Part shown: piece after piece, positions 8,807 through 18,199 of the stretch
How positions within the stretch are numbered: the stretch's first letter is position 1
Layout of the letters: each line of letters begins with the position of its first letter
Assembly (NCBI RefSeq): GCF_020991455.1
Contig: NZ_JAJMOX010000015.1
Coordinates: 57,763-121,762 of the forward strand
Length of the DNA: 64,000 bases
From: Flavobacterium sp. JAS
GTDB taxonomy: Bacteria > Bacteroidota > Bacteroidia > Flavobacteriales > Flavobacteriaceae
Direction of reading: 5' to 3'
Position numbers and translations under genes: made by a program
The notes under the pieces: model-generated
Database searches by the model: none
What the model was told of the DNA's origin: nothing
The model's input: only the letters and a program-made list of their open reading frames with translations

Positions 8807-10342
8807 ATGAAAAAATATACACATAGTAAAATAATAGCCTTAATGCTTGTTTTGTGCAGCACTTTTGGCTGTACAGATATGCTGGACCAGGAACCATTAG
8901 GACTTGCAACGCCACAAAATTTCTGGGTTTCTCAAGAGAATGTTGAATCTGCTGTAGCAGGAGATTATGCTTTACTTAAAGAGGCTTTGATGACAGATTC
9001 GAACTTTATGTTATGGGGAGAGTTTACGGGAATGACTTTTATGGACAGTGAAAACTGGATTGTTGATTACATCGAAGGAAACGGAAATTACGTTTTAGCG
9101 TATCGTGATGCATCCCGCAATTGGAAAGGATTTTACAGAGCAGCAAACTGGGCACTTTCAATCGAGAAACACGTTAGTGAAATGCCGGACAGCAAATTCA
9201 AATCAAAAGCGGAGAAAGACAGACTAATAGGAGAAGCCGCTTTTATAAGATCATTAGCTTATTTCTACATCGCCCGTATTTGGGGTGATGCACCTATTGT
9301 AGACGAAGTTATAGAAACATCAGATCAATTGATTAAAGACGGTAATATCGTTACAAAACCGAGAGAAAACGAACTAAAAGTATTGGATGTTTCTTTGGCT
9401 GCGGCCAATAAAGCAATTGGTTTATTAAAATATTCTTCTCCAGGCGCTTCAAAATGGGCTATTACGGCCAATAAAGCAAGTGCCGAGGCCTTAAAAGCAC
9501 ATATTGCTCTTTGGTACGCGAGCAGAGATCAGGACAATATTACTATGATTAATCAGGCGCTTGCAGCTGCCAATTCTGTAATTTCTAATAGTAATGCGTC
9601 GCTTATTGATTATGTAAATGAAGGTGTAGATGGGTTTAATGATATGTGCATTGGTCAATCAAAAACGGGGCTTTTCGAGATTAATGTTAGTGCCACGATG
9701 AATGAATCGTACCGCGTTAGCGATGAAGATGCATACGTTACAGGATTAACATTAACGAATCCTTTTTTCAAAGATCCAAATGGTAATGCGCCAATTATAA
9801 GCGAAGATTTTTATGGTAAGGAAATGATGAATTCTGACAGTGATCGTGATAATGATATCCGTAAAACGTTATTTTTTAGTGATTTTGATTCTTCCGAACA
9901 ATCTTCTTTACTTAAATATTCTCAAACCGCTAAAGACGGGCAAGCATCAGATTCATACGCAAGATTTTCAGAGTCTAATATTTTAGTTTTCAGATTGGCA
10001 GATGTCTATCTTCTTAGAGCAGAAGCGAATATGAAATTAGGAAATGGTGCTGCCGCTGTTGCTGATATTAATATGATCAGATCTAAAGCTAACGTACCCG
10101 ATTATACCGGAGCTACTGACCGTACATCATTAACGAAAGCCATATTTGATGAACGCGCTATTGAGTTGGTTGGAGAAGGACAATCAGGTTTTGACAGAAT
10201 AAGACTGAATTACTTTTCGGGAGTAAGCTGGATGACCCCTGGCAGAATTTCACATGATGGTTGCTTTTGGCCAGTTGATCCATCAATGATTTCAATTAAC
10301 CCAGCCCTTATTCAAACCGATTACTGGAAAGGCAAACTGTAA
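8807..10342 (+). CDS. SusD/RagB-family glycan-binding lipoprotein
   Basis: A 511-residue surface lipoprotein with a lipobox ending at C22 (STFGC). The N-terminal DMLDQEPLG and the helical TPR-like pattern (GEAAFIRSLAYFYIARIWGDAPI) are typical of SusD. The C-terminal segment NILVFRLADVYLLRAEANMKLG followed by IFDERAIELVGEG is the conserved RagB/SusD end. It begins 11 bp after the SusC gene and is expected to cap that transporter and bind its glycan. Confidence 0.95.
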   Translation: MKKYTHSKIIALMLVLCSTFGCTDMLDQEPLGLATPQNFWVSQENVESAVAGDYALLKEALMTDSNFMLWGEFTGMTFMDSENWIVDYIEGNGNYVLAYRDASRNWKGFYRAANWALSIEKHVSEMPDSKFKSKAEKDRLIGEAAFIRSLAYFYIARIWGDAPIVDEVIETSDQLIKDGNIVTKPRENELKVLDVSLAAANKAIGLLKYSSPGASKWAITANKASAEALKAHIALWYASRDQDNITMINQALAAANSVISNSNASLIDYVNEGVDGFNDMCIGQSKTGLFEINVSATMNESYRVSDEDAYVTGLTLTNPFFKDPNGNAPIISEDFYGKEMMNSDSDRDNDIRKTLFFSDFDSSEQSSLLKYSQTAKDGQASDSYARFSESNILVFRLADVYLLRAEANMKLGNGAAAVADINMIRSKANVPDYTGATDRTSLTKAIFDERAIELVGEGQSGFDRIRLNYFSGVSWMTPGRISHDGCFWPVDPSMISINPALIQTDYWKGKL

Positions 10343-10372
10343 TTTATTTAATAATCTTTAAAGAACATAAAC

Positions 10373-10996
10373 ATGAAATATATATATGTATTAATAGTAC
10401 TATTTAGCTTGACTTCCTGTTCAAACGATGACTATCTAATAGACGGAGGTTTGGCCAACCAAAATGTTGGAGTGTCTACTTATGATTTTCTAAAATCAAA
10501 TAAACAATTAGACACTTTGGCTATTTTAATTCAAAAAGCAGATATGATTGATGTGGTCAATGCTAAATCAACCACGCTCTTCGCTCCAAATAACTTGTCT
10601 ATTAAAAAATATATTCTTTATATGAAAGACATAGAGGAGAATCAGAATTATGGTATTAACGATATTCCTGTTGCCGATTTGAAAGAAATGCTGGGCGCGT
10701 ATATTTTTAACGAAAGCCTGGATCGCAGCAAATTGGTAAAAGAAGGAAAAGTTTATACAGCACATAACGGAGAGGAAAGATTACTTTCTCTCGAGCCTGT
10801 AGAAGATTATAAAGACCAACTGGATGAGTTTCCGGAATATGTGTATTACACTGTTAAAGGTGGTGACGATTGGGATCCAACAGATGCTGTTGATGATGAT
10901 GTTAAAACGGTAGTTAGAACTTCTAATTTAATTTCTACAAACGGAGTAATTCATGTTCTTCAAGGATCGCATCATTTTTCAAATTACATAGATTAA
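10373..10996 (+). CDS. fasciclin (FAS1)-like lipoprotein of the PUL
   Basis: A 207-residue lipoprotein with lipobox ending in LTSC near residue 16. The segment ADMIDVVNAKSTTLFAPNNL and the later STNGVIHVLQ are FAS1 (fasciclin) signatures: an opening TLFAPNN motif and a closing NGVIHVLD-like motif. It lies between SusD and a second accessory lipoprotein, with 30- and 45-bp gaps, so it is probably exposed with the SusCD complex. FAS1 domains mediate adhesion in other organisms; a glycan-binding role here is inferred from position only. Confidence 0.75.
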   Translation: MKYIYVLIVLFSLTSCSNDDYLIDGGLANQNVGVSTYDFLKSNKQLDTLAILIQKADMIDVVNAKSTTLFAPNNLSIKKYILYMKDIEENQNYGINDIPVADLKEMLGAYIFNESLDRSKLVKEGKVYTAHNGEERLLSLEPVEDYKDQLDEFPEYVYYTVKGGDDWDPTDAVDDDVKTVVRTSNLISTNGVIHVLQGSHHFSNYID

Positions 10997-11041
10997 GTTC
11001 TTGTTTTAAATGAACGACATCTATTATAAAAAAACATCAAT

Positions 11042-12124
11042 ATGAAAAAAATAATTTATCTATTTGGGATTGCACTATTTGTGTTGTCCTGTGAGCAGCC
11101 CGAAGTGGGTTATATCAGTGATAATATACATTCACTACAAGACACGATAACGGTTCCTCGTGGCGTCTTTTTTTCTTCGGCTCCACCGGCAGTCGAAGGA
11201 TCAACATATCCGTTAGAATGGGCAATTACCAGTATTACGGATAAGGACGGAAAACCAACCACTGAACTAGAAGATAAACATGAGATCTTAACCTGGACGG
11301 CTCCATTTGATCCTACTACAGACACTACGCTGGAGTTAGCAATGAAAAAATTAAAGTTGAGTCCGCAGCCCTCGATTATAATGAATCCGGTAAGTGGAGA
11401 GTTTGTTTTTACACAAGCTTCGAAAGCAGTTGTTAACGATAATTTTATCGTTAATGTAAATGCAAAAAATGTTCGAGGAGAACGTCAATTAGACAAGTTT
11501 ACACGTGTAAAAATGGGACCTTTCGTACCTATAGAGTTCAAAACCGAGATTCGATCAAGACTACAATTGGGTAGAGGAGCTGGTGTTTATGATACCGGAT
11601 ATACCTATTCTATAGTTAATGATAATGATCCAAAAGTGCCGGGTGTATTAGACGGGACAGATCCTTATGTTACCATTGTAAAAATAAGTGATGAGCCTAA
11701 ATTGGCAGTAAAAGTAAAAATGATTATTACAGATAGTCATGGTACACCTCTTGATCCTAATAAAGTTGTTTTTAACTATGGAGGAGGATCTGAGCCTTTG
11801 CAGAATTATCATGATAATACCATAGGAACAGTCTTGGATTCTGAAAGTACCACTTTTGGTTTACCGGCTCCGCCATTCCCGCAATATGCCAGAAACTATA
11901 CCGGAAATGATGCCTATTTAATGTATTATTTAACCACTGCTGATGCTTTTACAGTAGACAAAGACGCCTTTGAAGCAGACAATGGAGTAAGGGATTGGAG
12001 TAAATATCTTGACCCTTCTACAGGGCAAATCCGCAATAGAGCCTATATACGATGGGGAATGAAGATTAATGATTCAGGTACATGGGAAATTAAAATGAAA
12101 ATCCCGTACACAACGAAGAAATAA
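11042..12124 (+). CDS. DUF5007-like PUL accessory lipoprotein
   Basis: A 360-residue lipoprotein (lipobox LFVLSC, Cys near residue 17). After the lipobox comes EQPEVGYISDNIHS, then mostly beta-rich sequence with a WAITSITDKDGKPT segment. The pattern resembles DUF5007 proteins found beside SusCD pairs, but I am working from memory of the family. It is most likely a surface glycan-binding or structural partner in the SusE/F position. No catalytic motif is visible. Confidence 0.6.
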   Translation: MKKIIYLFGIALFVLSCEQPEVGYISDNIHSLQDTITVPRGVFFSSAPPAVEGSTYPLEWAITSITDKDGKPTTELEDKHEILTWTAPFDPTTDTTLELAMKKLKLSPQPSIIMNPVSGEFVFTQASKAVVNDNFIVNVNAKNVRGERQLDKFTRVKMGPFVPIEFKTEIRSRLQLGRGAGVYDTGYTYSIVNDNDPKVPGVLDGTDPYVTIVKISDEPKLAVKVKMIITDSHGTPLDPNKVVFNYGGGSEPLQNYHDNTIGTVLDSESTTFGLPAPPFPQYARNYTGNDAYLMYYLTTADAFTVDKDAFEADNGVRDWSKYLDPSTGQIRNRAYIRWGMKINDSGTWEIKMKIPYTTKK

Positions 12125-12172
12125 CTTTTTTATATATAAATAGATTTTTTTTAACCTCAAAACAATAAAATT

Positions 12173-13498
12173 ATGAGACGAATTAAAGAAAGAATTGGAT
12201 TTATGTTACTTGTATTAATAACTGGTGGTTTGTATTCTTGTAATAAAGAAGAGATAACTGCCAACGATCAAAATAGTTTGGTAAAAAATGAAAGTACCAG
12301 TAAACCAGCGGCAGCTTATACGGTTTCTATGGGAGGCAATGCCTATGTTACAAACCTGGCGGCAGGCGGCACAGAAAATGTTACGGCTACTTCTTTGGCT
12401 GGCTGGACAAATCCCAATAGTATTTTTAGTGCTTATTTTAGACTGGGACTTACGGGGGCTTTAACAGTAAAAGTAAAAGCCAAAGTTCCGTCTGGGAATA
12501 GTACCATTAAAGTCACGATAAACGGAACTTCTTATAATGTAAACGTAACCGGAAAAAATTACGCAACGTACAACGTAGCAACTGTTAATATTAGCAGTGT
12601 TGGTTATGTAAAAGTAGATTTTCAAGGCGTTAGTAAAACAGGAAGCAACTACGCTGAGGTTTCTGATTTGGTAATTAGCGGTGCTGCAACAGCTTCAGAT
12701 GTATTGTATGCAAATGATCCAGCTAATTATTATTGGTCAAGAAGAGGCCCGTCAGTTCATTTGAGTTACGATGCGGGAACACCTACTTCAAACAATGAAT
12801 GGAATTATAATGAAGTAACTATTCCTGTGGGAGAAGATAAAATAGGTTCTTACTTTATGGCTAATGGTTTTGGAGAAGGTTATTTTGGAATCCAGGTTAA
12901 TTCAGCAACAGAAAGACGAATTCTGTTTTCTGTCTGGGATCCATCTGTAGGCAAAACAACATTAGTGCGCAAAGGCCCAAATGTAGTTGATAATGCTTTT
13001 GGAGGAGAAGGCACTGGCGGACAAAGTTATTTGGTTTACAACTGGGTTGCCGGAAATACCTATAAGTTTCTTACTCAGGCTAAGCCAGACGGAACAGGAG
13101 CGACTGTTTATTCAGCATGGTTTTTTGCTCCTGAAGCAGGAAGCTGGAAATTTATTGCAACATGGAAAAGACCTAATACAGTTACTTATCTAACGGGATT
13201 TTATTCTTTCCTTGAAAATTTTGACCCGGAACAAGGATATCTTGGCAGAAAAGTACTTTTTAATAATCAGTGGGTTCGCACTGTAGAAGGCACTTGGATA
13301 GAAAGAACCACGGCAGAATTTACAATTGATGCCACTGGCGACAACAAACAGCGAATGGATTATGCAGGAGGAATACAAAACGGAAGTTTTTATCTTCAAA
13401 ACGGTGGTTTCTTCCCTGTGTATGTTGCTAAATATACAAAGTTTACAAGAACGGCCACAGGAAATCAACCAACGGTTAATCTTACGACATTGCCTTAA
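12173..13498 (+). CDS. DUF5077/DUF3472 secreted protein of the PUL
   Basis: A 441-residue exported protein with a likely lipobox (GGLYSC, Cys near residue 23). Residues about 45-170 form a beta-sandwich, carbohydrate-binding-like DUF5077 module. Residues about 175-425 match DUF3472 (YYWSRRGPSVHLSY, GYFGIQVNSATERRILFSVWDP, TYLTGFYSFLENF). DUF3472 proteins recur in PULs and are thought to bind or act on glycans, but a catalytic activity is not established. It ends the SusC operon; a terminator follows at 13558-13590. Confidence 0.75.
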   Translation: MRRIKERIGFMLLVLITGGLYSCNKEEITANDQNSLVKNESTSKPAAAYTVSMGGNAYVTNLAAGGTENVTATSLAGWTNPNSIFSAYFRLGLTGALTVKVKAKVPSGNSTIKVTINGTSYNVNVTGKNYATYNVATVNISSVGYVKVDFQGVSKTGSNYAEVSDLVISGAATASDVLYANDPANYYWSRRGPSVHLSYDAGTPTSNNEWNYNEVTIPVGEDKIGSYFMANGFGEGYFGIQVNSATERRILFSVWDPSVGKTTLVRKGPNVVDNAFGGEGTGGQSYLVYNWVAGNTYKFLTQAKPDGTGATVYSAWFFAPEAGSWKFIATWKRPNTVTYLTGFYSFLENFDPEQGYLGRKVLFNNQWVRTVEGTWIERTTAEFTIDATGDNKQRMDYAGGIQNGSFYLQNGGFFPVYVAKYTKFTRTATGNQPTVNLTTLP

Positions 13499-13557
13499 TT
13501 GTAGTTTTTATTTGTAGAATTTTTTACCAATGAATTGGTTTTTGATTAGTTGAAAAG

Positions 13558-13591
13558 ACTTCATTAGGGCCTCTCTAATGGAGTTTTTTTG
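13558..13591 (+). terminator. intrinsic terminator after the DUF3472 gene
   Basis: Stem ACTTCATTAG (13558-13567) / CTAATGGAGT (13575-13584) with one G-T pair and a 7-base loop, followed by TTTTTTT. It separates the SusC operon from the GH20 gene, which must then have its own promoter or rely on read-through. Confidence 0.8.
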
Positions 13592-13666
13592 AACTAATCT
13601 ATCGATTAAAGTAGGCAGGATTTTTATTTGTAAAAAGTATAAATCTAATTTTTTAAAAACTTAAAA

Positions 13667-16051
13667 ATGGATTACAAACATTATCTGATTCTTATAAGTC
13701 TTTTTTTAGTCTCACCCCGAGCATTAACACAATCGAAAATGACAAAGTCAGATTCGATTTTTTTAGTAGAAAAAATAACATTTGAATCGGTTATTTCAAA
13801 AGAAATAACAACCTATAAAACACCCAAATGCCCTGAAGGTTTTAGTTTGCAATTGATAGGTTCAGATAACCTTTCGATAATAACTAAATCAGGAACTGTT
13901 TTTACTCCGTTGAATGATATGATGGTTAATCTATTGTTCAAAGCGGTTAAAATTGAGAATGGTTCGTCTATGGAAATTCCGTGGGTTGTAAACGTAGAAG
14001 GAACTTTTAATAATCAGGGAAAGAATGCAAAACCTTTTGTGATTCCGTCATTACGAGAATGGCATGGAGAGGAAGGAAATTTTATATTGACCTCAAAATC
14101 AAGAATTATAGTTGATGCAAAATATGCAGAAACACTTCTGCAAGCGGCAAAAACCTTTCAGGACGATCTAGATAAAGCCTATAATTTAAAGCTAAAAGTT
14201 AGTATAGGTAATCCAAAAGCAGGAGATATTTTTATTTCCCTTAATGGGAAAAAGGAAGAATTAGGAACAGAAGGTTATTCACTTTCCATTCGTGATTATG
14301 TTGCTATTAATGCTGCTCAATACAAAGGAGCATTTTGGGGAACACGCACCATTTTGCAAATACTAGAACAAGACACAAAACATTGCACTTTGCCTAAAGG
14401 AATTTCAAGGGATTATCCAAAATATGAAGTAAGAGGTTTTTTATTGGATGTGGGAAGAAAATATTTCAAGATAGATTTTTTGAGAGATTACGTAAAGTTG
14501 ATGTCCTATTATAAAATGAGTGATTTTCAGATACATTTAAGCGATAATGCATTTGCAAAACATTTTGACAATGACTGGGATAAAACCTATAGCGGATTTA
14601 GACTGGAAAATGAACGATATCCAAATCTACCCACAAAGGGCGAATTTTACACCAAGAAAGAATTTATCGATTTACAAGTATTGGCCGAGAGTTACGGAAT
14701 AAACATTATTCCGGAGATTGACGTTCCTGCTCATTCATTGGCTATTTCTAAAGCATTTCCGCAAATTGCGAGCAAAAAATATGGAAAAGATCATCTTGAC
14801 ATAAAAAATCCGGAGACTTACACTATTGTAGAAAATATATTTAAAGAATATTTGGAAGGTAAAAATCCGGTATTTCGTTTTAAGGAAGTACATATTGGTA
14901 CTGATGAATATGCCAAAGAAGAGGCAGAACCCTTTAGAAAATTCACAGATCATTTTATAAAATATGTACAAAGTTTTGGCAAAGATGTCAGGGTTTGGGG
15001 AGCCTTAACACATGCTCAGGGTGTAACTCCAGTTACTTCAAAAGGTGTAACCATGAATGCCTGGTATAATGGTTATGCTGATCCTTTGAAAATGAAAGAA
15101 TTGGGATATCCGCTAATCAGTACGCCGGATGGGTATCTTTATATTGTGCCAGCTGCGGGGTATTATTACGATTATTTAGATTTGAAATATTTATATGAAA
15201 AATGGGAACCTGTAGCAATTGGTGATATAGTTTTTAAAATGGGAGATCCTTTTATTCGAGGCGGTATGTTTGCCGTGTGGAATGATGTGGCAAACAACGG
15301 AATTACCACTCAGGATGTTACTGACAGAGTTTTTCCTGCAATTCAGGTATTAAGCGAAAAAATGTGGAGCGGAACAAATCAAAAGGTAAATTTTAATGAT
15401 TTTTCGGGTAAGGTTAAATTTATCAATGAAGGTCCGGGATTGAATTTGAGAGGGAAAATTTTGAGTAAAGATCCTTTGGTTGTAAACTATGAAATGAAAG
15501 GGAACGACAAAGAAGTAAAAAAAATAGTCGATGTAAGTTACGTAAAGGATGGAGCCAGAAAAGTACTAAATTTTAAGAATAGTAGCAGTCAGGTGAAACT
15601 TCCTTACAAGGAAATTGGGTATAATTATACAGTTGTTTTTAAAGTGAAACCTTCTGAAAACAATGCTGACAATGCGGTTCTTTTTCAATCGGATCATGCG
15701 GTTGTGAAATTAAAACAAGGAAACACTTCTAATCTTGGTTTTTCTCACGAAGGTAAAGATTATGATTTTGGAGTTGCAATTCCGGAAAAGGAGTGGAGCA
15801 GCATTGCGGTTTCGGGAGATAATAACTCGACTACATTGTATATAAATGGCAAGTTGGTTAAAAAACTGGAAAGAGAAGGAATTCCATTCGGGAACAAAAA
15901 GGATACGATTTGGATTATGAAAACACTGTTTTTTCCACTGGATAAAATTGGGGATAGCAAGAATTCTTTTATCGGAAAAATGAAAAACCTAAAAGTATTC
16001 AATCAAATCTTATCAGAAGCTGAAATTAAAGCTATAAAAGAAGACGAATAA
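13667..16051 (+). CDS. GH20 beta-N-acetylhexosaminidase with C-terminal LamG-like domain
   Basis: A 794-residue exported enzyme with a signal peptide over about residues 1-21. A GH20b-type N-terminal domain (about 122-250) precedes the GH20 barrel (YEVRGFLLDVGRKYF near 253-267). The catalytic Asp-Glu pair is D413-E414 in HIGTDEY. GH20 enzymes use the substrate acetamido group to release GlcNAc or GalNAc; some members release lacto-N-biose. The GTDEY form and the partner GH35 and kinase genes make a lacto- or galacto-N-biose-type substrate worth considering, but this is inference. Residues about 600-790 look like a concanavalin-like LamG domain (WSSIAVSGDNNSTTLYINGK). Confidence 0.9.
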   Translation: MDYKHYLILISLFLVSPRALTQSKMTKSDSIFLVEKITFESVISKEITTYKTPKCPEGFSLQLIGSDNLSIITKSGTVFTPLNDMMVNLLFKAVKIENGSSMEIPWVVNVEGTFNNQGKNAKPFVIPSLREWHGEEGNFILTSKSRIIVDAKYAETLLQAAKTFQDDLDKAYNLKLKVSIGNPKAGDIFISLNGKKEELGTEGYSLSIRDYVAINAAQYKGAFWGTRTILQILEQDTKHCTLPKGISRDYPKYEVRGFLLDVGRKYFKIDFLRDYVKLMSYYKMSDFQIHLSDNAFAKHFDNDWDKTYSGFRLENERYPNLPTKGEFYTKKEFIDLQVLAESYGINIIPEIDVPAHSLAISKAFPQIASKKYGKDHLDIKNPETYTIVENIFKEYLEGKNPVFRFKEVHIGTDEYAKEEAEPFRKFTDHFIKYVQSFGKDVRVWGALTHAQGVTPVTSKGVTMNAWYNGYADPLKMKELGYPLISTPDGYLYIVPAAGYYYDYLDLKYLYEKWEPVAIGDIVFKMGDPFIRGGMFAVWNDVANNGITTQDVTDRVFPAIQVLSEKMWSGTNQKVNFNDFSGKVKFINEGPGLNLRGKILSKDPLVVNYEMKGNDKEVKKIVDVSYVKDGARKVLNFKNSSSQVKLPYKEIGYNYTVVFKVKPSENNADNAVLFQSDHAVVKLKQGNTSNLGFSHEGKDYDFGVAIPEKEWSSIAVSGDNNSTTLYINGKLVKKLEREGIPFGNKKDTIWIMKTLFFPLDKIGDSKNSFIGKMKNLKVFNQILSEAEIKAIKEDE

Positions 16052-16139
16052 TAGCATATGAAAAGAGTTAACTAACACATTTTAAAGGGTATGTGAGTAA
16101 TAAGGATTACCTTTGTAAATAATAATAAAAGGCATAAAG

Positions 16140-16168
16140 AAGCCTGTTTCATAAGAAATAGGCTTTTG
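16140..16168 (+). terminator. hairpin terminator after the GH20 gene
   Basis: Stem AAGCCTGTTTC (16140-16150) / GAAATAGGCTT (16155-16165) with one G-T pair and an ATAA loop, followed by a short TTTTG tail. It ends the PUL. Confidence 0.75.
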
Positions 16169-16250
16169 AGCCTTTGATCTGTTTTAAACAATGAAGCGAC
16201 AATATCATTAACTAGTGCAGCCATTTCACTATTTAAAATCATTACTGTTT

Positions 16251-17771
16251 ATGTTAAAAAATAATTTAAAAATTACTCATTTTGTTTTACTGATGAGTTT
16301 GCTTAATTTTTTATTTTTTCATTTTCCATTTTTCACCTTCGTTTTTAATAATGTCGATTATAAAAGCTCAAGCAGTATTACCATTGTAGTTAGCTTAATT
16401 ATTCTAATGTTGGTTTTGAATGCTTTTGTTTTTTATCTGATTTTTTTTGCATCACGTTTTGTTGGAAAAACTTTATTGGTTTTATTCTTTATGATCAATG
16501 CAATTGCAGTTTACTTTGTAAATACTTATGGCGTTATAATAGACGAAAGTATGATTGGTAATATACTTAATACCAATAGTGAAGAATCTGCCAGTTTTTT
16601 TTCCATCAAATTAATACTATATATAATTCTGCTAGGCGTTATTCCTGCCATTTATATTATTAAAGCTAAAATTATAAATGTAACAGTAAAGAAATTTTTA
16701 ATTACCTCTTCACTTACTCTTTTATTTATCCTAACTTTAATATTTGCTAATGCCAGTAATTGGTTGTGGATTGATAAAAATTCAAAAACATTAGGAGGAC
16801 TTGCAATGCCTTGGTCTTACACCGTAAATACAGCTCTTTTTTATATTCATCAATATAAAAAGAATGAAAAAGAAATTTTATTACCCAGTGCTACCATAAA
16901 AGATAATAAGAAATCAGTTGTAGTTTTGGTCATAGGAGAGTCTGCAAGAAGCCAGAATTTTTCTTTATATGGATACAAGAAAAACACGAATCCTTTGCTT
17001 TCCAAAACACCAGATCTATTTCATTTTGAAGCGACTTCTGGTGCTACTTATACTACTGCCGGTGTAAAATGCATTTTAGAACATACACATACAGATGATT
17101 TATATGAAGTTTTACCTAATTATTTATACAGAAACAATGTAGATGTTATTTGGAGAACTACAAACTGGGGAGAACCGCCAATTCATATAAAAGAATATCA
17201 AAATAGAGATGTTTTAAAACAAAATTGTAAAGGCGAAGGATGTAATTATGATGAGGTTCTCCTGATCGGATTAAAAGAGCGAATATTAGCCAGTAAAAAG
17301 AATAAAATATTAATAGTATTGCATACCAGTACAAGTCACGGACCTACTTATAGCAAGAAATATCCAGCTCGATTTGAGACTTTTAAACCCGTTTGTAATA
17401 GCGTTGAATTAGGAAAATGTTCTCAAACAGAGCTAATCAACGCTTATGACAATACGATTGTTTACACAGACTATATCTTATATCATGTAATTGAGGATTT
17501 AAAGGCATTAAAAGAATTTAATAGTGCAATGATTTTTGTTTCGGATCATGGAGAATCTTTGGGCGAAAATAATCTATATATGCATGGATTACCTTTAAGT
17601 ATTGCTCCTAAAGAACAATATGAAATTCCTTTTATAGTTTGGACGTCGGACGGTTCAAAACAGCTCAAGCCTAATAAAGTACTATCACAGAACAATGTGT
17701 TTCACAGTGTTTTAAATTTCTTAAGCGTGCAAAGTCCAATTTATGATGAGAAAATGAACATCTTTAAATAA
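16251..17771 (+). CDS. EptA-like phosphoethanolamine transferase (sulfatase fold)
   Basis: The inner-membrane enzyme would transfer phosphoethanolamine from phosphatidylethanolamine to lipid A or another envelope glycan. From the ATG at 16251 it has 506 residues; an upstream GTG at 16215 would add 12. The first 180 residues hold about five membrane helices. The periplasmic alkaline-phosphatase/sulfatase-like domain starts at VVVLVIGESARSQNFSLYGY, with the metal ligand Glu in GESAR. The candidate nucleophile Thr is in GATYTTAG, and VSDHGESLGE supplies the Asp-His ligands. Cysteines in GVKCILEH, NCKGEGC and PVCNSVELGKC fit the disulfides typical of EptA. It follows the PUL but has its own spacing and is probably independent of it. 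Confidence 0.85.
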   Translation: MLKNNLKITHFVLLMSLLNFLFFHFPFFTFVFNNVDYKSSSSITIVVSLIILMLVLNAFVFYLIFFASRFVGKTLLVLFFMINAIAVYFVNTYGVIIDESMIGNILNTNSEESASFFSIKLILYIILLGVIPAIYIIKAKIINVTVKKFLITSSLTLLFILTLIFANASNWLWIDKNSKTLGGLAMPWSYTVNTALFYIHQYKKNEKEILLPSATIKDNKKSVVVLVIGESARSQNFSLYGYKKNTNPLLSKTPDLFHFEATSGATYTTAGVKCILEHTHTDDLYEVLPNYLYRNNVDVIWRTTNWGEPPIHIKEYQNRDVLKQNCKGEGCNYDEVLLIGLKERILASKKNKILIVLHTSTSHGPTYSKKYPARFETFKPVCNSVELGKCSQTELINAYDNTIVYTDYILYHVIEDLKALKEFNSAMIFVSDHGESLGENNLYMHGLPLSIAPKEQYEIPFIVWTSDGSKQLKPNKVLSQNNVFHSVLNFLSVQSPIYDEKMNIFK

Positions 17772-17825
17772 TTAATTTTCGGATAGTAATTTTTGATGCC
17801 AATTAAAAGATGAAAGTCTGCAATT

Positions 17826-17981
17826 TGTGCCGTTAGGCACTAAATGTTGGTAGCTAATTTAGGTACAAAAGATAACAGCGTGCCGTAGGTACGCAACAAA
17901 AAGATGCCTATTGCGTACCTATGGCACGCTAAATTTATTCCAATTCATGTTTTCTACCAACATTTAGTGCCTAACGGCACA
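17826..17981. repeat. nested-hairpin repeat element, copy A
   Basis: Outer arms of 28 bp at 17826-17853 and 17954-17981 are perfect inverted repeats. Inner arms of 19 bp at 17878-17896 and 17911-17929 differ at one position. Each outer arm starts with its own hairpin, GTGCC-GTTA-GGCAC, and each inner arm is a hairpin around GTA. GGTAG and CTACC end the outer arms on the inside. The same architecture recurs at 32308-32461 and 40121-40311. It lies between the convergent EptA-like and pgl genes and encodes no protein. A REPIN/MITE-like identity is inferred. Confidence 0.85.
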
Positions 17982-18098
17982 GTTCGCACTATCAATATGT
18001 AGTTTTGAAGGTATTTTTCTGGTATTAGTATTTAGTAAATAATGCCATATTTTAATTCTTGATAAACATACATTCATAATGTTTTAAAGTTTGTATTT

Positions 18099-18126
18099 TG
18101 TGGCGTTAGGGGCAAAATGTTGGTAG
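18099..18126 (+). repeat. decayed single arm of the nested-hairpin element
   Basis: This 28-bp segment matches the left outer arm of copy A at 24 of 28 positions and keeps the ATGTTGGTAG end. The substitutions break the GTGCC/GGCAC hairpin and no right arm is found nearby. It looks like the remnant of an older, truncated copy 118 bp downstream of copy A. Confidence 0.65.
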
Positions 18127-18145
18127 AATGGTTTTTAACAAAAAA

Positions 18146-18175
18146 AAAGGTTTATACTTTTCAGCATAAACCTTT
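18146..18175 (-). terminator. intrinsic terminator of the pgl-zwf-gnd operon
   Basis: Stem AAAGGTTTAT (18146-18155) / ATAAACCTTT (18166-18175), perfect, loop of 10. Read on the minus strand it is followed by a run of T, placed just past the pgl stop codon. Confidence 0.85.
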
Positions 18176-18199
18176 AATATAGATTGTAAAAACGATTCC

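Noticed and set aside
17826..17981. Cloverleaf-like folding, considered as a tRNA or tRNA-like gene
   Set aside because: No acceptor stem, T-loop or anticodon pattern; the same layout recurs as dispersed copies with changed sequence.
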